A stretch of 64,000 nt of DNA from Homarus americanus (GCF_018991925.1 NW_024756459.1:115001-179000); one strand, 5' to 3'. Shown: positions 1-12,099, counted from the first letter of the stretch. Notes: a model not told the origin generated them from the sequence alone. A program made the numbers and translations.

Positions 1-221
1 TAGTGTGTACTGGGGTCTTAGTTGACGTAGTGAGTTTGTTAAAGGTTTGAGTTTAGTGGTACAGGTTAGTTTAGCAAGACTAGCGGACAGGTGAGGGTCA
101 TATCTACCTGGCCTCCCGTGCGGTGGTCATTCATCCATGCTCCTCATTCATACTCACCCATTCACTTAGATTTTAAAGATACTCATTGGTGTTAGAGTTC
201 ATCTACCTGTCTCATTGCTTT

Positions 222-463
222 CACTCACTCACTGACACTCATTCATGCTCACTCACTGACACTCATTCATACTCACTCACTCACTCACTGACACTCATTC
301 ATGCTCACTCACTGACACTCATTCATACTCACTCACTCACTCACTGACACTCATTCATACTCACTCACTCACTCACTGACACTCATTCATACTCACTCAC
401 TCACTGACACTCATTCATACTCACTCACTCACTCACTCATTCAAACTCACTCACTCACTCACT
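222..463. repeat. TCAC-based minisatellite
   Basis: Imperfect tandem array built from blocks of TCAC repeats alternating with GACACTCATTCATAC or GACACTCATTCATGC. The period is about 24-32 bp because the number of TCAC units per block varies. No coding content is seen. Confidence 0.9.
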
Positions 464-508
464 TCCAAATCATTCTTAATCACTCTGACTCATTCTAGAG
501 CCTAATAT

Positions 509-865
509 TTGAGTCATTCTGATTCTGAGTCACTTTGGCATAGACTCAGGCATTTTCTTGAGTCACTTGGTTACTGGGTCATTTTAAAGTCGCTCAAACA
601 CGCCACAGTGAGTCATTTTATTGTAGATTATTATACATCATTGTTGAGTCACTAACTAGACGTAAGTTTTGAGTCATTATGAGTTATTTTGAGTCACTTT
701 ACTAGACCATGTTTTTAGTCAGCTTCAAGGAGTTAACTAGACGTCATTGTGAGTCATTTTGAGTCACTAAAAATTCTCAATTCAATAAAAAAAATCTATT
801 CTGAGTCAGTTCCGCATCCCTTACTGTGAGTCACCTTGAGTCATTATCAGTCATTTTGAGTCAAT
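509..865. repeat. Cluster of degenerate GAGTCA repeats
   Basis: The hexamer GAGTCA recurs about a dozen times in 350 bp, usually as TTTTGAGTCAC/T or GTGAGTCAT. It lies directly beside the TCAC minisatellite and looks like a decayed continuation of a GAGTCAC-type repeat. Several copies match the AP-1 consensus TGAGTCA, but the spacing is irregular and no gene is adjacent. Confidence 0.7.
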
Positions 866-1477
866 TTAAACCACTTTCCAGGCAATAAACCTAAACATCA
901 TTAACGTGACTTAAACCAGTGACGTATTACGGTTTTAATAAGTGAGGAAAAAAATCAAGTTAAACCAAATATTGAAATATATCTTGACACTGAAATAAAC
1001 TGGTGAAAAATATCGACCACCTTCAAGAAGACGTCGTTCTCAACTACTGTAGAAGGTACTGAAGAAGGTAAGTGTTTTATACAAGTATATTTTATTGATA
1101 AGTATATTTTTTTTTATTTTTCGTATACAGTTCCTATGTATTTTACGTCAATATATTTCACTTACAATATATATATATAAGTGGACGACATAAATATATT
1201 TCACTTAGAATTAAATATATCTTGAGGGGAATAAATAACTTTCTCTCGCTATCTTGTCTTCATTACTGTCCGATTTATCTTACGACAGACAGACAAACAC
1301 AGCTACACTGATTATGACTTCCTGTGAACACCTGTTTGGGTGTTTTAATAAGTAGACACACACACACTAACACACATACACAAACACACACATTAACACA
1401 CACGCACACACACATACACAAACATACAAACACACACGGTCAGCAAATTGATTAACATCCAGGCGTAATGAAACTTG

Positions 1478-1558
1478 TACATACATACATACATACATAC
1501 ATACATACATACATACATACATACATACATACATACATACATACATACATACATACAT
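1478..1558. repeat. (TACA)n microsatellite, about 20 units
   Basis: Perfect TACA tetranucleotide run. It is preceded by GGCGTAATGAAACTTGTACA and followed by a nearly identical copy (GGCGTAACGAAACTTGTACA), so the array sits between duplicated 20-mers. Confidence 0.97.
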
Positions 1559-2028
1559 TGGCGTAACGAAACTTGTACATACTTACGTACATACAGTTAA
1601 TTACATCGTTTAATAATACCATTAGCGTCATAATTAACAAGATTATATATATATATGTAATTAGATATTTAATTGCGTCTTACTGTTAGTGTAATCATGT
1701 AATTAATGTTCTCGTGAAATTAGTATACTTACATGCGCTTATGTGATTAAATATGCTCTAAAATAAACATAATTTGTTTTGATGTTATAATTAAGACCAA
1801 AAAAAGATATTTATTCACTTATTTTTATCTCCTGTGGTAATTAGCGCACTTCTAATTATAAGTAAATTTAGGTGCTGAAATTAACACACAAAAATACTTA
1901 ATTAAGTTGAGTAAGTAGCTTGTAGTGCTACTTATTTAGTGTGTTACTTACATATTATGACATTTGGGGTGTTACTTACTGGAGAATAAGGAGTGTTACT
2001 AAATATTTGGAGTGTTACTGAGGTAATC

Positions 2029-2400
2029 CTGCTTCCTCAATCTCCCCAACCTCCCCTCCCTTCCTAATTGCCTCCCCACATGCCACCCCAATTTTTCCTT
2101 CTTCCGTCCCTTAGTCCTCCCCCTTTAATTCAGCCCCCAACCTCCCTTAATTAATCCCCCATGCCCTCCTTCCCTTAATCCTCCTCCAGCTCCCCCAACC
2201 CTCTCCTTCCTATCCTCCCTTCCTCTCCTCTCCACCTCCCTCCTTTCCTCCCCCCAATCCCCACTCCACCCACCTCCTCTTCCTCCAATCCCCCACCTCC
2301 CACCCACTCCTCTCCTCTTCCCTCCTCAATCCCCACCTCACCCCCTCCCATCCACCATGCATGACAATAATAACACACCCCCCCCACCCACCCCCCCTAA
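2029..2400. repeat. Polypyrimidine (C/T-rich) tract
   Basis: About 370 bp in which the plus strand is almost entirely C and T (CCTCCC, CCTTCC blocks) and which ends in poly-C. Open frames here are low-complexity by-products. Mirror-like purine/pyrimidine tracts of this kind can form triplexes, which is inference only. Confidence 0.85.
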
Positions 2401-2882
2401 GCATGAACCGTGAAATAATTACACCTAATAACCACAAAATTTCGTCACTTTTCACAATCCTTCGTCCATTCGTTATTCTGACACTTACGAACACACAAAA
2501 TGATTCGTCCTTTCGTAGGTTTCGTTGACGTGATATTCGTAAAAATCTCTTTGTGTCTTCGTTATCCTAAAATCCATGAAAGTTGCCACAAATATTTCGT
2601 TCATTCGCTGTTGTTTTCGTTCTATTCGTAAACAAGTAAAGATAATTATACATTTATCATTATATTCGTTTATATTCGTAAAATCTCAAAATGATTCGCA
2701 CGTTTGTTAATGTTTTGTATATGTGGATTCGTAAGATCGGGGACATTAAAACGTTCATTAGTTATCACGAACGTTTCTTTTCGTAAGCAGTCGTTCTGTT
2801 GGTTTATTTATACATGGAAATTAGCGATAATATTCCCCGTTGTTATTTTATTCATGTAATCACCTAAAATATTCGTTCGCTG

Positions 2883-2884
<2 letters not shown>

Positions 2885-2933
<49 letters not shown>
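2885..2933. repeat. (TG)n microsatellite
   Basis: Uninterrupted TG dinucleotide run of about 24 units. Confidence 0.97.
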
Positions 2934-2934
<1 letters not shown>

Positions 2935-3042
2935 TGAAAGTCCACAAGGCAGGATTCACTTAAACCGGATACGGAGCCGGAAATAAATCTGACCTGACCT
3001 AACTGACCTGACTTAACCTAGCCAATTCATAGCCAAACATAC

Positions 3043-3137
3043 CTTAACCTAACCTAACCTAACCTAACCTAACCTAACCTAACCTAACCTAACCTAACCT
3101 AACCACGAACCTAACCTAAGCTAAACTAACCTAACCA
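3043..3137. repeat. Telomere-like (CCTAA)n array
   Basis: Roughly a dozen perfect CCTAA units (3043-3104), followed by degenerate units to 3137. CCTAA/TTAGG is the arthropod telomere repeat. Here it is internal, with ordinary sequence on both sides, so it is an interstitial telomeric-type array and not a chromosome end. Confidence 0.95.
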
Positions 3138-3317
3138 AATCGTGGGTTTACATATCAAACTTCGGGTCTAAATTCGGTTCAAGTTCCGGGTTGTGTTGTC
3201 GAAGAGGACCCACCGAGCCTCGATTAAAGGTATTGCGGTCCAGTGCCGAAACACGAGCCGGAAATAACGGTGTATTCTTCCTTTGTTGTGTATTTTTTGT
3301 GTATACGGCGGCAACTT

Positions 3318-3420
<103 letters not shown>

Positions 3421-3473
3421 CAGTAAGGAGGAAGAATCGATTACAACAGAAGCTTCTATGTTCTTATACACTG

Positions 3474-3790
3474 TCTCCTGATACCCCTGGCATCTGCCCC
3501 TCCTGATAAATTCTGGCACTTGGTCTCCTCCCCTGATACCCCTCTTAGTACTTGTCTCCTCCACCTGGCACTCCTGAGACTTTGTCTCTCCTCTGATACC
3601 CCCGGCACCCTACATTTTGTCTCCTCCTGATACCCCCTCTGAGCATTTTGTCTCTCCTCCTGATACCCCTGGCACTCCCTGGCATTTTGTCTCTCTCCCC
3701 TGATACCCCTTTTGGCACTTGTCTCTCTCTCCACCTGGCACTCCCTGGCACTTGTCTTCCCCCCTGGCACCCCCTGGCACCCTTTCCCCC
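3474..3790. repeat. Degenerate CTGATACCCC / GGCACTTGTCTC minisatellite
   Basis: Roughly 30-45 bp imperfect repeats. Each contains CTGATACCCC, then GGCAC or GGCATT, then TTGTCTCTCTCC. At least seven variants are recognisable. Reverse-strand open frames are repeat translations. Confidence 0.85.
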
Positions 3791-3854
3791 TTCAGTCAGG
3801 CATAAAAGCATTGCTAAATTTTACCTTCCGTCTCGCTTCATGGATTAACTCGGT

Positions 3855-4040
3855 GAAAGGTGAGAGGGAGGTAGTGAGTGGGACGTGAGAGGCGAGAGAA
3901 AAGTAGTGAGTGGGACTTGAGAGGTAGATAGAGAGGTGAGAGGCAAGAGAGATGGATGAGAGGTAAAACGGAGAGCTAAAAGGTGCGAGAAATGGGTTAG
4001 AAGTGAGAGGGAGGAGAGAAATGAGAGGGAAAACGTGAGA

Positions 4041-4083
<43 letters not shown>
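3855..4083. repeat. GA-rich minisatellite ending in (GA)n
   Basis: Purine-rich imperfect repeats around GTGAGAGG and AGTAGTGAGTGGGAC, ending in an uninterrupted GA dinucleotide run at about 4045-4082. Confidence 0.85.
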
Positions 4084-4085
<2 letters not shown>

Positions 4086-4112
4086 GAATAACATTTTATC
4101 ACACCTTAGAAC

Positions 4113-4790
4113 AGGTAAAGGAGGTAAGGGTCGGTAGGGGAGGGGGGGGGAGAGGGGAGGTTGGGAGGGGGGAGAGGGGGAGGGGTTGGGAGGGGGGGAG
4201 AGGGGGAGGTGGTGGGGAGGGGAGGAGGAGGGGTTGGGAGGAGGAGGAGGGGTTGGGAGGGGAGAAAGATTGTTGGGTTAAGGAAGGTGATGGAGGGGAG
4301 TTGGAGGGGAGGGGAGGAGGAGGGAATGAAGGAGGGGTGTGGAATAGGGGGATGTGGGATGAAGAAGGAGGGAGGGAGGGAATGAAGGAGGGGTGGAATA
4401 GGGATGTGGGATGAAGAAAGAACAAGAGGGGAAGGGAATTAAGGAGTAGGAGATGGGTGAGTGGGGCAGGTGTGTGGGGAGCAGGAGGAGGCAGTGGAGG
4501 GTGTGTATGTGGGTGTAGAATGAGGAGAGAGGCAGTGAGGGGTGTAGGGAGAGTGGAGGAGGCAGGAGGGTGTGTGTAGGAGGAGGAGGGAGGCAGTGAG
4601 TGGGTGCTTACAGGGGTGTAGGAGGAGGAGGAGGCAAGAGTGGGTGTAAGGGGTGTAGGGAGGAGGAGGAGGCAGAGTGGTGTAAGGGGTGCAGGAGGAG
4701 GAGGAGGCAGAGGGTGTTTAGGGTGTAGGGAGGAGTGAGGAGGCAGTGAGTGGGTGTTTGTGGGTGTAGGAGGAGGAGGTAAGGATGCAA
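4113..4790. repeat. Long polypurine tract with GGAGGA minisatellite
   Basis: Nearly 680 bp with very strong G+A bias on the plus strand. The second half (4440-4790) is an imperfect repeat of GGTGTAGGAGGAGGAGG with CAGTGAG spacers. No gene signal. Confidence 0.85.
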
Positions 4791-4799
4791 GAAGATGGT

Positions 4800-6180
4800 A
4801 AAAAAGTGTAATTGCAGAAGAGATGAAGAGTGTGTCAGAGTCAACATAAACAGGAAGTGCTAATGGCTATATTATCATGGAAATATTACATAGCCAACAC
4901 GGTCCTAAAATAGCCACCTTGTAAGTAGTTCCCCCTGGCTATATTTTTTGAGACACGGTTTATTTTATTACGTCAAGTCACCGTAGAATGCAAAAGGCAG
5001 GTTCATCTGTTTATCAAGAGGTGAAATTCGTCCGGGTGGGGCTGATATTTGGTGGTAATAACACAAAGGATAAGAACTTAATGTCAAGCTCACAGACACG
5101 CGCTTGGGTAAACTCCCGCGTTTTTTTCCCTCCCCCCCACACACACTGGTGATTCCTCCGCCTCTCCCAGCAGATATAACTCAACTCCTCGACTGTGTTA
5201 TGGTAAATTCATACAGTTGTGTTGCGTCTTGAAAGTAAACACAGCGATTGGTGACAACACAGAGTATAAGGTTGAAGTGTTTGAGCCTTTGTCTTGTGTT
5301 TTAATTATTGGACACAATATCACAAGACGTGTTTACCATGAAGTTAAGTGCAGTTTTTACCAGGAGGACTGAGAGCATTGATAGGTGGATGGTTGGGTAG
5401 TGCTGGAGGGAAACCAGTTTATTTTATTTTTTTTTTTGTGTAAGAGTTTGAAGTTTTTCTGTGTCGCACCAGCAGGGTGGAGGGGGGGGAGGAGGTGCCT
5501 ATTTTGGTAAGACCTGAAGGGTTTTGTCCAGCCTTTGTTTACCTGGGCCCATCCTGCCTGATGAGCGCCACCTGCCCTGCCCTGCCCTGCCCGCCACTAA
5601 AACAAAGCCTCCAAGCCCTCACACACAAGCATCTGCTGCGTAGTGGGTAACTAGGCTTGGCAGTGTCCAGCAGCACCGTGTTGTAACAGCCTCACACCGA
5701 GATCATGTTGACTTGTGCTTGTACAAACACACTCTGAAGGTCAACCTTATGTGATTTCTCGTTATACAAAGACACCCCGAAGGTCGACCAACGATTAATG
5801 CAAATAAAACAAGAGTGTTGACAAGGACATACTCGACCTATAAGTAAACAAACAAAACTCCCGTACTCTGGTCTACCGCCCCACGTTCAAGGTTCTCTCT
5901 GTGATTAAGTATAGTGCCAATGACCTCACGGACACTACCATATACTAACTCGTAGTGTTGTTATTTACCATTAATCTCCACCAATCACAACCTCAAATTG
6001 AGAATAAGTTTATAATATATGAGTGAGACGTTCCACTATTGGTTGAAATTTATCTAATGGACACCAACTAGAGGTGACCAAATGACCATAGAAATACAAC
6101 ACGGGTTCATCACTTACACAGAGGGAGCAGATAAACACACGATGATAAACAATAAGTCAATTAAACAAAGGATACTCTCC
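4800..6180. other. No gene recognised
   Basis: Mixed-composition sequence with a short GCCCT run near 5571-5592 and homopolymer patches. A 21-codon frame from 5338 (MKLSAVFT...) is too short to support as a gene. Nothing else is recognised. Confidence 0.5.
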
Positions 6181-6204
6181 CCGCCACCCCACCCCACTAA
6201 CCGC

Positions 6205-6242
6205 ACCCCACCCCACCCCACCCCACCCCACCCCACCCCACA
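6205..6242. repeat. (CCCCA)n run
   Basis: About seven CCCCA pentamers in tandem. Confidence 0.95.
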
Positions 6243-6361
6243 AAAGGCATTAAAATATTAAGTAACACTAGAAAAAAATATTGGTATCCCGGAAGAGTTG
6301 ACGATACCACACTAAACAGTACCTTAACACATATATGGTAAGGTAGGTGGTAACGGTGATG

Positions 6362-6448
6362 GTAGGGTGGGTAGGGTGGGTAGGGTAGGGTGGGTAGGGT
6401 GGGTAGGGTAGGGTGGGTGGGTGGGTGGGGTGGGTGGGTGGGTGGGTG
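6362..6448. repeat. (GGGTA/GGGTG)n array
   Basis: Alternating GGGTA and GGGTG pentamers grading into GGGT tetramers. It is G-rich on the plus strand and could in principle form G-quadruplexes. Confidence 0.93.
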
Positions 6449-6449
6449 T

Positions 6450-7415
6450 GACTCAGAGGGACGTTGTGTTTCGAATGTGTTTCCTTATTGTGTGACGTCA
6501 ACCAAGGACTTGTTTACCTTGACAGCTGAGGCTCCGTCCGGGTCACCCCTGCCCACCCACCCACCTGCCAGCCCGACCCATCGACCCATCCACCTTACCA
6601 CTCCCCCTCCCCCTCACCTACCTCACTTAACCACACTTCCTCATCTCTTTTATATATTAATTTAGTGTCTTATAACATATTTTATATCTACGTACACAAC
6701 GATATAACAAAATTTCAGTATATATTTAATTTATATATCTACACATACCAACACTATTAGACCAAGAAAATCAGCATTAAAACACACTATTAATCATAAC
6801 TGGGGCAATAGGTCCATTATCTTATTACAGTAATACCATTAGTAATATCTGGCCTTGTAAGACTCTCCCCGACTTAGATTAACAGCACGATTATCTAAGT
6901 ATTAAATCTAACACACGCACATGGTACTAATTAAACTCATTATTAACCTAGAAAGGCCCTAGATAGTAGATAGGGTTGTTCTCTAGAGTTAACTGGACAA
7001 TACTACCACCCTAGTTCGAGTCTGTGTACACCTCTGAGAAAACACTGGACAAACACAAGGCAGGTTAAGATGACATGTTCAATTATATAGCTTTGAATGT
7101 ACAGTAAGTCAGAATACCTTCACCTGGAATACACCAACACACCTGAGTGGCTAAAAACACGATAAATTAAATCTCAATACACATTTTCACACAAACAACA
7201 GATAGGTAAAAGACTTATAACTAACGCTAATTTAACCTATGCCTCAAATTGTGTTAGGGTGGTTAATCATACGGTGGGATAAAGTGGGGGGGGGGGATCT
7301 TCAGGTGGTCTCTAATATCATTGGTCGATGGTGTTCAATCCCCTATAAGGAATTGGACCCTTAATAATGTACACAACTATGAGGAAGAGAAGATAAAGGT
7401 TGTTTGACTATGGTG
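6450..7415. other. No gene recognised
   Basis: AT-rich sequence with a short C-rich patch near 6550-6620 and a G run near 7286-7296. No open frame with recognisable content. Confidence 0.5.
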
Positions 7416-7418
7416 ATG

Positions 7419-7476
7419 AGACAGATAGATAGATAAATAAGACGGATAGATAGACGGGCAGATAGATAGATAGATC
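7419..7476. repeat. Imperfect (GATA)n microsatellite
   Basis: GATA/GACA tetranucleotides with interruptions. Confidence 0.9.
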
Positions 7477-7940
7477 ACTACATTCTTCACCTGAGCGGTA
7501 ATAAGATAAACAACCCCGTAACACAATAACACAGTCAAACACACACACACGGACTCCATCGAACAACAACACCAAGACGAACACATTCCTCCAGCGCCAC
7601 ACATTGGGCTGCTGCCAGACTCGGGCCGGCGGCATTGTCCCAGAAGCAGTCTTGGCGGGAACCGATGAGAGCCAAACCTGACTTAAAATTTTGATATTCC
7701 TGCCATCCTGTATCGTAACGACCCCACGCAGGTTACTCTCTCAATAAGCTTAGTATCTCGTAATGAAAAAAGTACGATAATTTTTTGGTAAAGGTTAAAC
7801 AATTGTACTATGAGAGGTACGAAGGTTAGGTGTCACTTCCGTAAACAAAGCAGTATTGGGCACGGGGATAAAATGGTGTGGCATACGATACCCCAGAGTG
7901 TGAAACTACAAAAATGTCAACCGCGTGGATACATTAAGTC

Positions 7941-7946
7941 CTCTCT

Positions 7947-7987
<41 letters not shown>
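7941..7987. repeat. (CT)n microsatellite
   Basis: CT dinucleotide run of about 20 units with a few early interruptions. Confidence 0.95.
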
Positions 7988-7988
<1 letters not shown>

Positions 7989-8605
7989 ACATATTTCACC
8001 TTTATATCTCTTCTTCCGTGAGCCAGGGGAGTTTGTTTACATCTTCCTCGTACGCCATTAACTGTTATTATTGTAATTTGGTTTGTTATCGTGTTATTGT
8101 CTGTTATCAATACATTTAAAAACAGTACAATAAATAACCGTACACCGTTTACCTTATCATTCATTACTAATATCAATGATTACCAACTAAAAAATAATAA
8201 TAAGGCTCTAAACATAATAAAAACTCAAAAGTATTATATATTTTGAAAGTAAAATTACATTCCGATTCGTACTTGAAACAGATCACATAAACTGACTGAA
8301 GAATATTAAGCTCTTGTGAGAGGTATGTTTTGGGTCCACACACACACACAGTGTCAAGACCCGTGTAGCCTAGAAACTAACTGTGTAAAATGATGAGGGA
8401 GAGTGCCATATAAAGTCAAATGTTTGGCACTGTGGCAGCAACTTGACCCTTCCTGATCTAACCTGAGGGAGAGTGCCAGAAAATCAAATGTTTGGCAGTA
8501 TGTCATCAACTTGACCCCTTCTTAACATGACCCAAGGTATGGATGCCAAACTAGGGTCAAAGATAGGGAGAGGAGGAGATCAACTTGCAAGGATTATTAA
8601 AAACG

Positions 8606-9033
8606 TGGGTTGGGTTGGGTTGGGTTGGATGGTTGGGTTAGGTTGGGTTGGGTTAGGTTGGGTTGGGTTGGGCTGGGTTGGGTTGGGTTGGGTTGGGTTG
8701 GGTTGGGTTGGGTTGGGTTGGGTTGGGTTGGGTTGGGTTGGGTTGGGTTGGGTTGGGTTGGGCTGGGTTGGGTTGGGTTGGGTTGGGCGCTGGGTTGGGT
8801 TGGGTTGGGTTGGGTTGGGTTGGGTTGGGTTGGGTTGGGTTGGGTTGGGTTGGGCTGGAGTTGGGTTGGGTTGGGCTGGGTTGGGTTGGGTTGGGTTGGG
8901 CTGGGTTGGGTTGGGTTTGGGTTGGGTTGGGTTGGGTTGGGTTGGGTTGGGTTGGGTTGGGTTGGGTTGGGTTGGGTTGGGTTGGGCTGAGTTAGGTTGG
9001 GTTGGGCTGGGTTGGGCTGGGTTGGGTTGGGTT
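8606..9033. repeat. (TTGGG)n array, telomere-variant type
   Basis: About 85 units of TTGGG with occasional GCTGG, TTAGG and single-base slips. The pentamer differs from arthropod TTAGG by one base, and TTAGG units are interspersed near both edges. Because the unit is 5 bp, all three plus frames stay open and give Gly-Leu-Gly-Trp-Val repeats, which are not real proteins. Confidence 0.95.
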
Positions 9034-9191
9034 TAATCTCATTTTGTTGTTATTCATCGTCATTTAAAGTTCATCCTCGAGTTTCCTTTGTTTATTCATT
9101 TATTTTAATTTTTATTCATTTTATCCTTGTGTTGTCATTTCCTGTTTCCTGTTTTATATATGAATTCTGAGTTTATCTGCTATTTTTTAAA

Positions 9192-9448
9192 GCACCACAA
9201 CCACCACCACTACTATAATTACTGTTACCACTACCACCATCACAACCACTACCACAATCACCACTACTATTACGACTACCATCACTACTACTATCAACAC
9301 TACCACCATTACAACCACTACCATAACCACAATCACCATCATAAGTCATTCTACCATCACCACCATCACTATCACCACCTTCACTACCACTACTACCACC
9401 ATTACAACCACCACCTTCACTACCACTACTACCACCATCACAACCACG
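9192..9448. repeat. Imperfect (CAC)/(CAT)/(TAC) trinucleotide tract
   Basis: ACC/ACT/ATC triplets with scattered changes for about 250 bp. The His/Tyr-rich translation is a repeat artefact. Confidence 0.85.
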
Positions 9449-10065
9449 TACATAGAGTAAAGCAAAGGGCTGTCTCTCTGGGTGTGGCCTTCATCCCCCC
9501 ACCCCTTTAACTCTCCCCCCCTTTCCCCTCCCCCCCCTTCAAAAGCCCCACCCTGTAGCAGACCACATGTTGCACTCCCCCCTCTATCTCAGTCATCTCA
9601 GTCACCTCACACATTGTACCTTTTTGCTTGTCAGTCGATGAGAGACAATTTATTTTTGAGCAAGCGATCTGAAGGTAAAAGAGACTCAAGTAAAAGAGTG
9701 GGGGGTGGGAGGGGGAGTTAATTAAGGTGATGGGGGGGTGGTGAAAGGGGTGAGTGAGGTGAGAGGAGTGGTGAGTGGGAGGTCGTGTCCTCGGTGCTAT
9801 AGGAAAGTGTGTGTTGGTGGGTGGTGGAGTGAGAGAACAACCAATGTGTGTGTGTGTGTGTGGAAGGGGAAAAACAGTATAGACAGGGTTTGTGGTCACA
9901 GAGACAGAAAAACAGACAGTCAGCCATACAGACAGACAGACAGAACATAAGTACACAAACCCATTTCAATGTCCCAACCTTCGTGCATGGGGACACATGA
10001 CTCACACATATCCGGGTTGTGATAAACACTATAAAAATGTATCACCTGTTGCCACGAAGCGTCAC

Positions 10066-10190
10066 TAACGTAACCTAACGTAACGTAACCTAACGTAACG
10101 TAACCTAACGTAACGTAACCTAACGTAACGTAACCTAACGTAACGTAACCTAACGTAACGTAACGTAACCTAACGTAACGTAACCTAACC
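10066..10190. repeat. Higher-order TAACG/TAACC pentamer array
   Basis: Tandem 15-bp unit made of TAACC TAACG TAACG, repeated about eight times, with one unit carrying an extra pentamer. It is a CCTAA-derived variant in which two of three pentamers carry a G, creating CpG (ACGT) at regular spacing. Confidence 0.93.
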
Positions 10191-10239
10191 TTGTGTCCAC
10201 GAAAAACTCTTTGTATGACCGGTAGGGAAACAGGTGTAG

Positions 10240-10470
10240 GACGCAACATAAGTACATGACGCAACACCAACACTAGTACATGACGCAACACCGATACATG
10301 GCGCAACACCAATACACGATGAAACACCAGTACATGACACAACACCAGTACATGACGCCAAACCAGTATATGACGCAACACCAATACATGGCACAACACC
10401 AAACACTTGACCCAACACCAAATACATGACGCAACACCAAATACATGACGCAACACCAGAGCATGACACA
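10240..10470. repeat. About 18-20 bp minisatellite (ACGCAACACCAATACATG)
   Basis: About a dozen imperfect copies of a unit reading CATGACGCAACACCAATA. Reverse-strand frames translate into Cys/Val/Met repeats of no significance. Confidence 0.9.
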
Positions 10471-10597
10471 AGACGGAAGCTCCAATTTCCTTAAGTTTGG
10501 TTAGGTTAAGTTCAACTAGCTTTGTTTAGGCTCGGCAGAGTAGGGCTGAGGAGATGAAGCAATTCACCTTTGGCTTTTTGTCAATGCTAGACTGCTG

Positions 10598-10634
10598 GGC
10601 TTGGTTAGGTTAGGTTAGGTTAGGTTAGGTTAGA
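10598..10634. repeat. Short (TTAGG)n array
   Basis: Five to six tandem TTAGG units, opposite in orientation to the CCTAA array near 3.05 kb. Confidence 0.93.
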
Positions 10635-10750
10635 TAAAGAGTCCGTAAGGCTCAGAGTCACGGAAAGCAAACACGTCCGCTGCCCCCAAACGACTTCCAT
10701 TAGCAGTGATACAGTGTGTGTGTGTGTGTGTGCTTATTGAGGTTATGTTA

Positions 10751-10863
10751 GGGTATATTAAGCTACACCAGGCTATATTAGGCTACACCAGGCTATATTA
10801 GGCTACACCAGGCTATATTAGGCTACACCAGGCTATATTAGGCTACACCAGGCTATATTAGGC
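10751..10863. repeat. 20-bp tandem repeat
   Basis: About 5.5 near-perfect copies of GGCTACACCAGGCTATATTA. Confidence 0.97.
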
Positions 10864-11139
10864 GAGGAAGAGTCAAAGTAACGATATATTAACTTAAATT
10901 ACAGGAAGTCGGAACGCCATCCACACCCCAGCCACCCAGCCAACACCTCCTCGATGCGATCCAGAGTTTGTGTTGGATAGTTCAAGCTGTCAAGTTTAAT
11001 TAAGCTTACTTATAATAGATAGCGTTAATTTAGATTACAGTAGGTTAGGTTAGGTTAGATTAAGAAGAATTATAACAGGAGGTATATCAAAATTATCCCA
11101 GAAGTAAAATACCATCCGCTTTCCAGACAGATCGACCTC

Positions 11140-11142
<3 letters not shown>

Positions 11143-11203
<61 letters not shown>
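11143..11203. repeat. (TG)n microsatellite
   Basis: Uninterrupted GT run of about 30 units. Confidence 0.97.
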
Positions 11204-11206
<3 letters not shown>

Positions 11207-11581
11207 CTGCTGGCTTGTGTAACAGATATCATAAGGTAGAGTCACCCCCTTGAGGACCACAGGGAAACAGACCTTATGAGACAGACCAGAGAACTACTTT
11301 CCCTACGTCTAATGATACAGTCTATCTCACACCCAAGAAACTCTAGTATTTTTTATTAGCGTTAAGATCAAAGTAATAAAAGTAATAAGAGTAAATAAAG
11401 TAAAAAGTTGGTATTAGGTCGAGCTGGGACACATTGTTGTCATTTCCTCCTGAAGTGAAGCTAAATTATAGTTCTCTTTCTTAACACTAGAATGGTGTTA
11501 TGTTATGGTTTATCTCAAGTAAAATTTAGATTAGATTAGTTTCAGTATGTTTAATTTTGTTGGATTTGGTCTAGTTACGTT

Positions 11582-11641
11582 TTAGGTTAGGTTGGGTTAG
11601 GTTAGGTTGGGTTAGGTTAGGTTGGGTTAGGTTAGGTTGGG
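11582..11641. repeat. 15-bp higher-order TTAGG TTAGG TTGGG array
   Basis: Four copies of a three-pentamer unit combining two arthropod telomere pentamers and one TTGGG variant. Confidence 0.95.
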
Positions 11642-11709
11642 ATCTTCTAGAAATGTGGCCTATGTAATCATTAACCTTCCTGTCAACACAGTAAAGGTAC
11701 TTGATAACA

Positions 11710-11793
11710 CCACAATATACCACCATTATACCACAATATACCACCATTATACCACAATATACCACCATTATACCACAATATACCACCATTATA
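11710..11793. repeat. 21-bp tandem repeat, four copies
   Basis: Exact copies of CCACAATATACCACCATTATA, followed by an ACC-rich trinucleotide tract to about 11,935. Confidence 0.97.
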
Positions 11794-12029
11794 CCACTAC
11801 CACGTTCCTTCACCACCATCACAACCACCACGACCACTACCACCAATGTCATTAACACCACCAATCACCACTAATACCATCACCACCAACACCTTACCCA
11901 ACCACCACCACTATCATCACTACCAGCAGCAGTGTGTGGGGGAAACAGATGTCTGCAACACAAGGTACAAGAGTGGATACTTTATCAACCATCCGCCTTT
12001 AAAACTGGGGAAAAAGATGGGTGGATATT

Positions 12030-12081
<52 letters not shown>

Positions 12082-12094
12082 TGTGTGCGTGTGT
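12030..12094. repeat. (TG)n microsatellite
   Basis: GT run with a few A and C interruptions near its 3' end. Confidence 0.95.
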
Positions 12095-12099
12095 AATTC

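Noticed and set aside
3456..3811. Minus-strand frames of about 90-105 codons with repeated RGY/GYQEER motifs
   Set aside because: Direct translations of the CTGATACCCC minisatellite.
8527..9036. Long plus-strand frames encoding Gly-Leu-Gly-Trp-Val repeats
   Set aside because: They are translations of the TTGGG pentamer, which keeps all plus frames open. No start context or splice signal.
9127..9510. His/Tyr-rich 127-codon frame
   Set aside because: Translation of an ACC/ACT trinucleotide tract.
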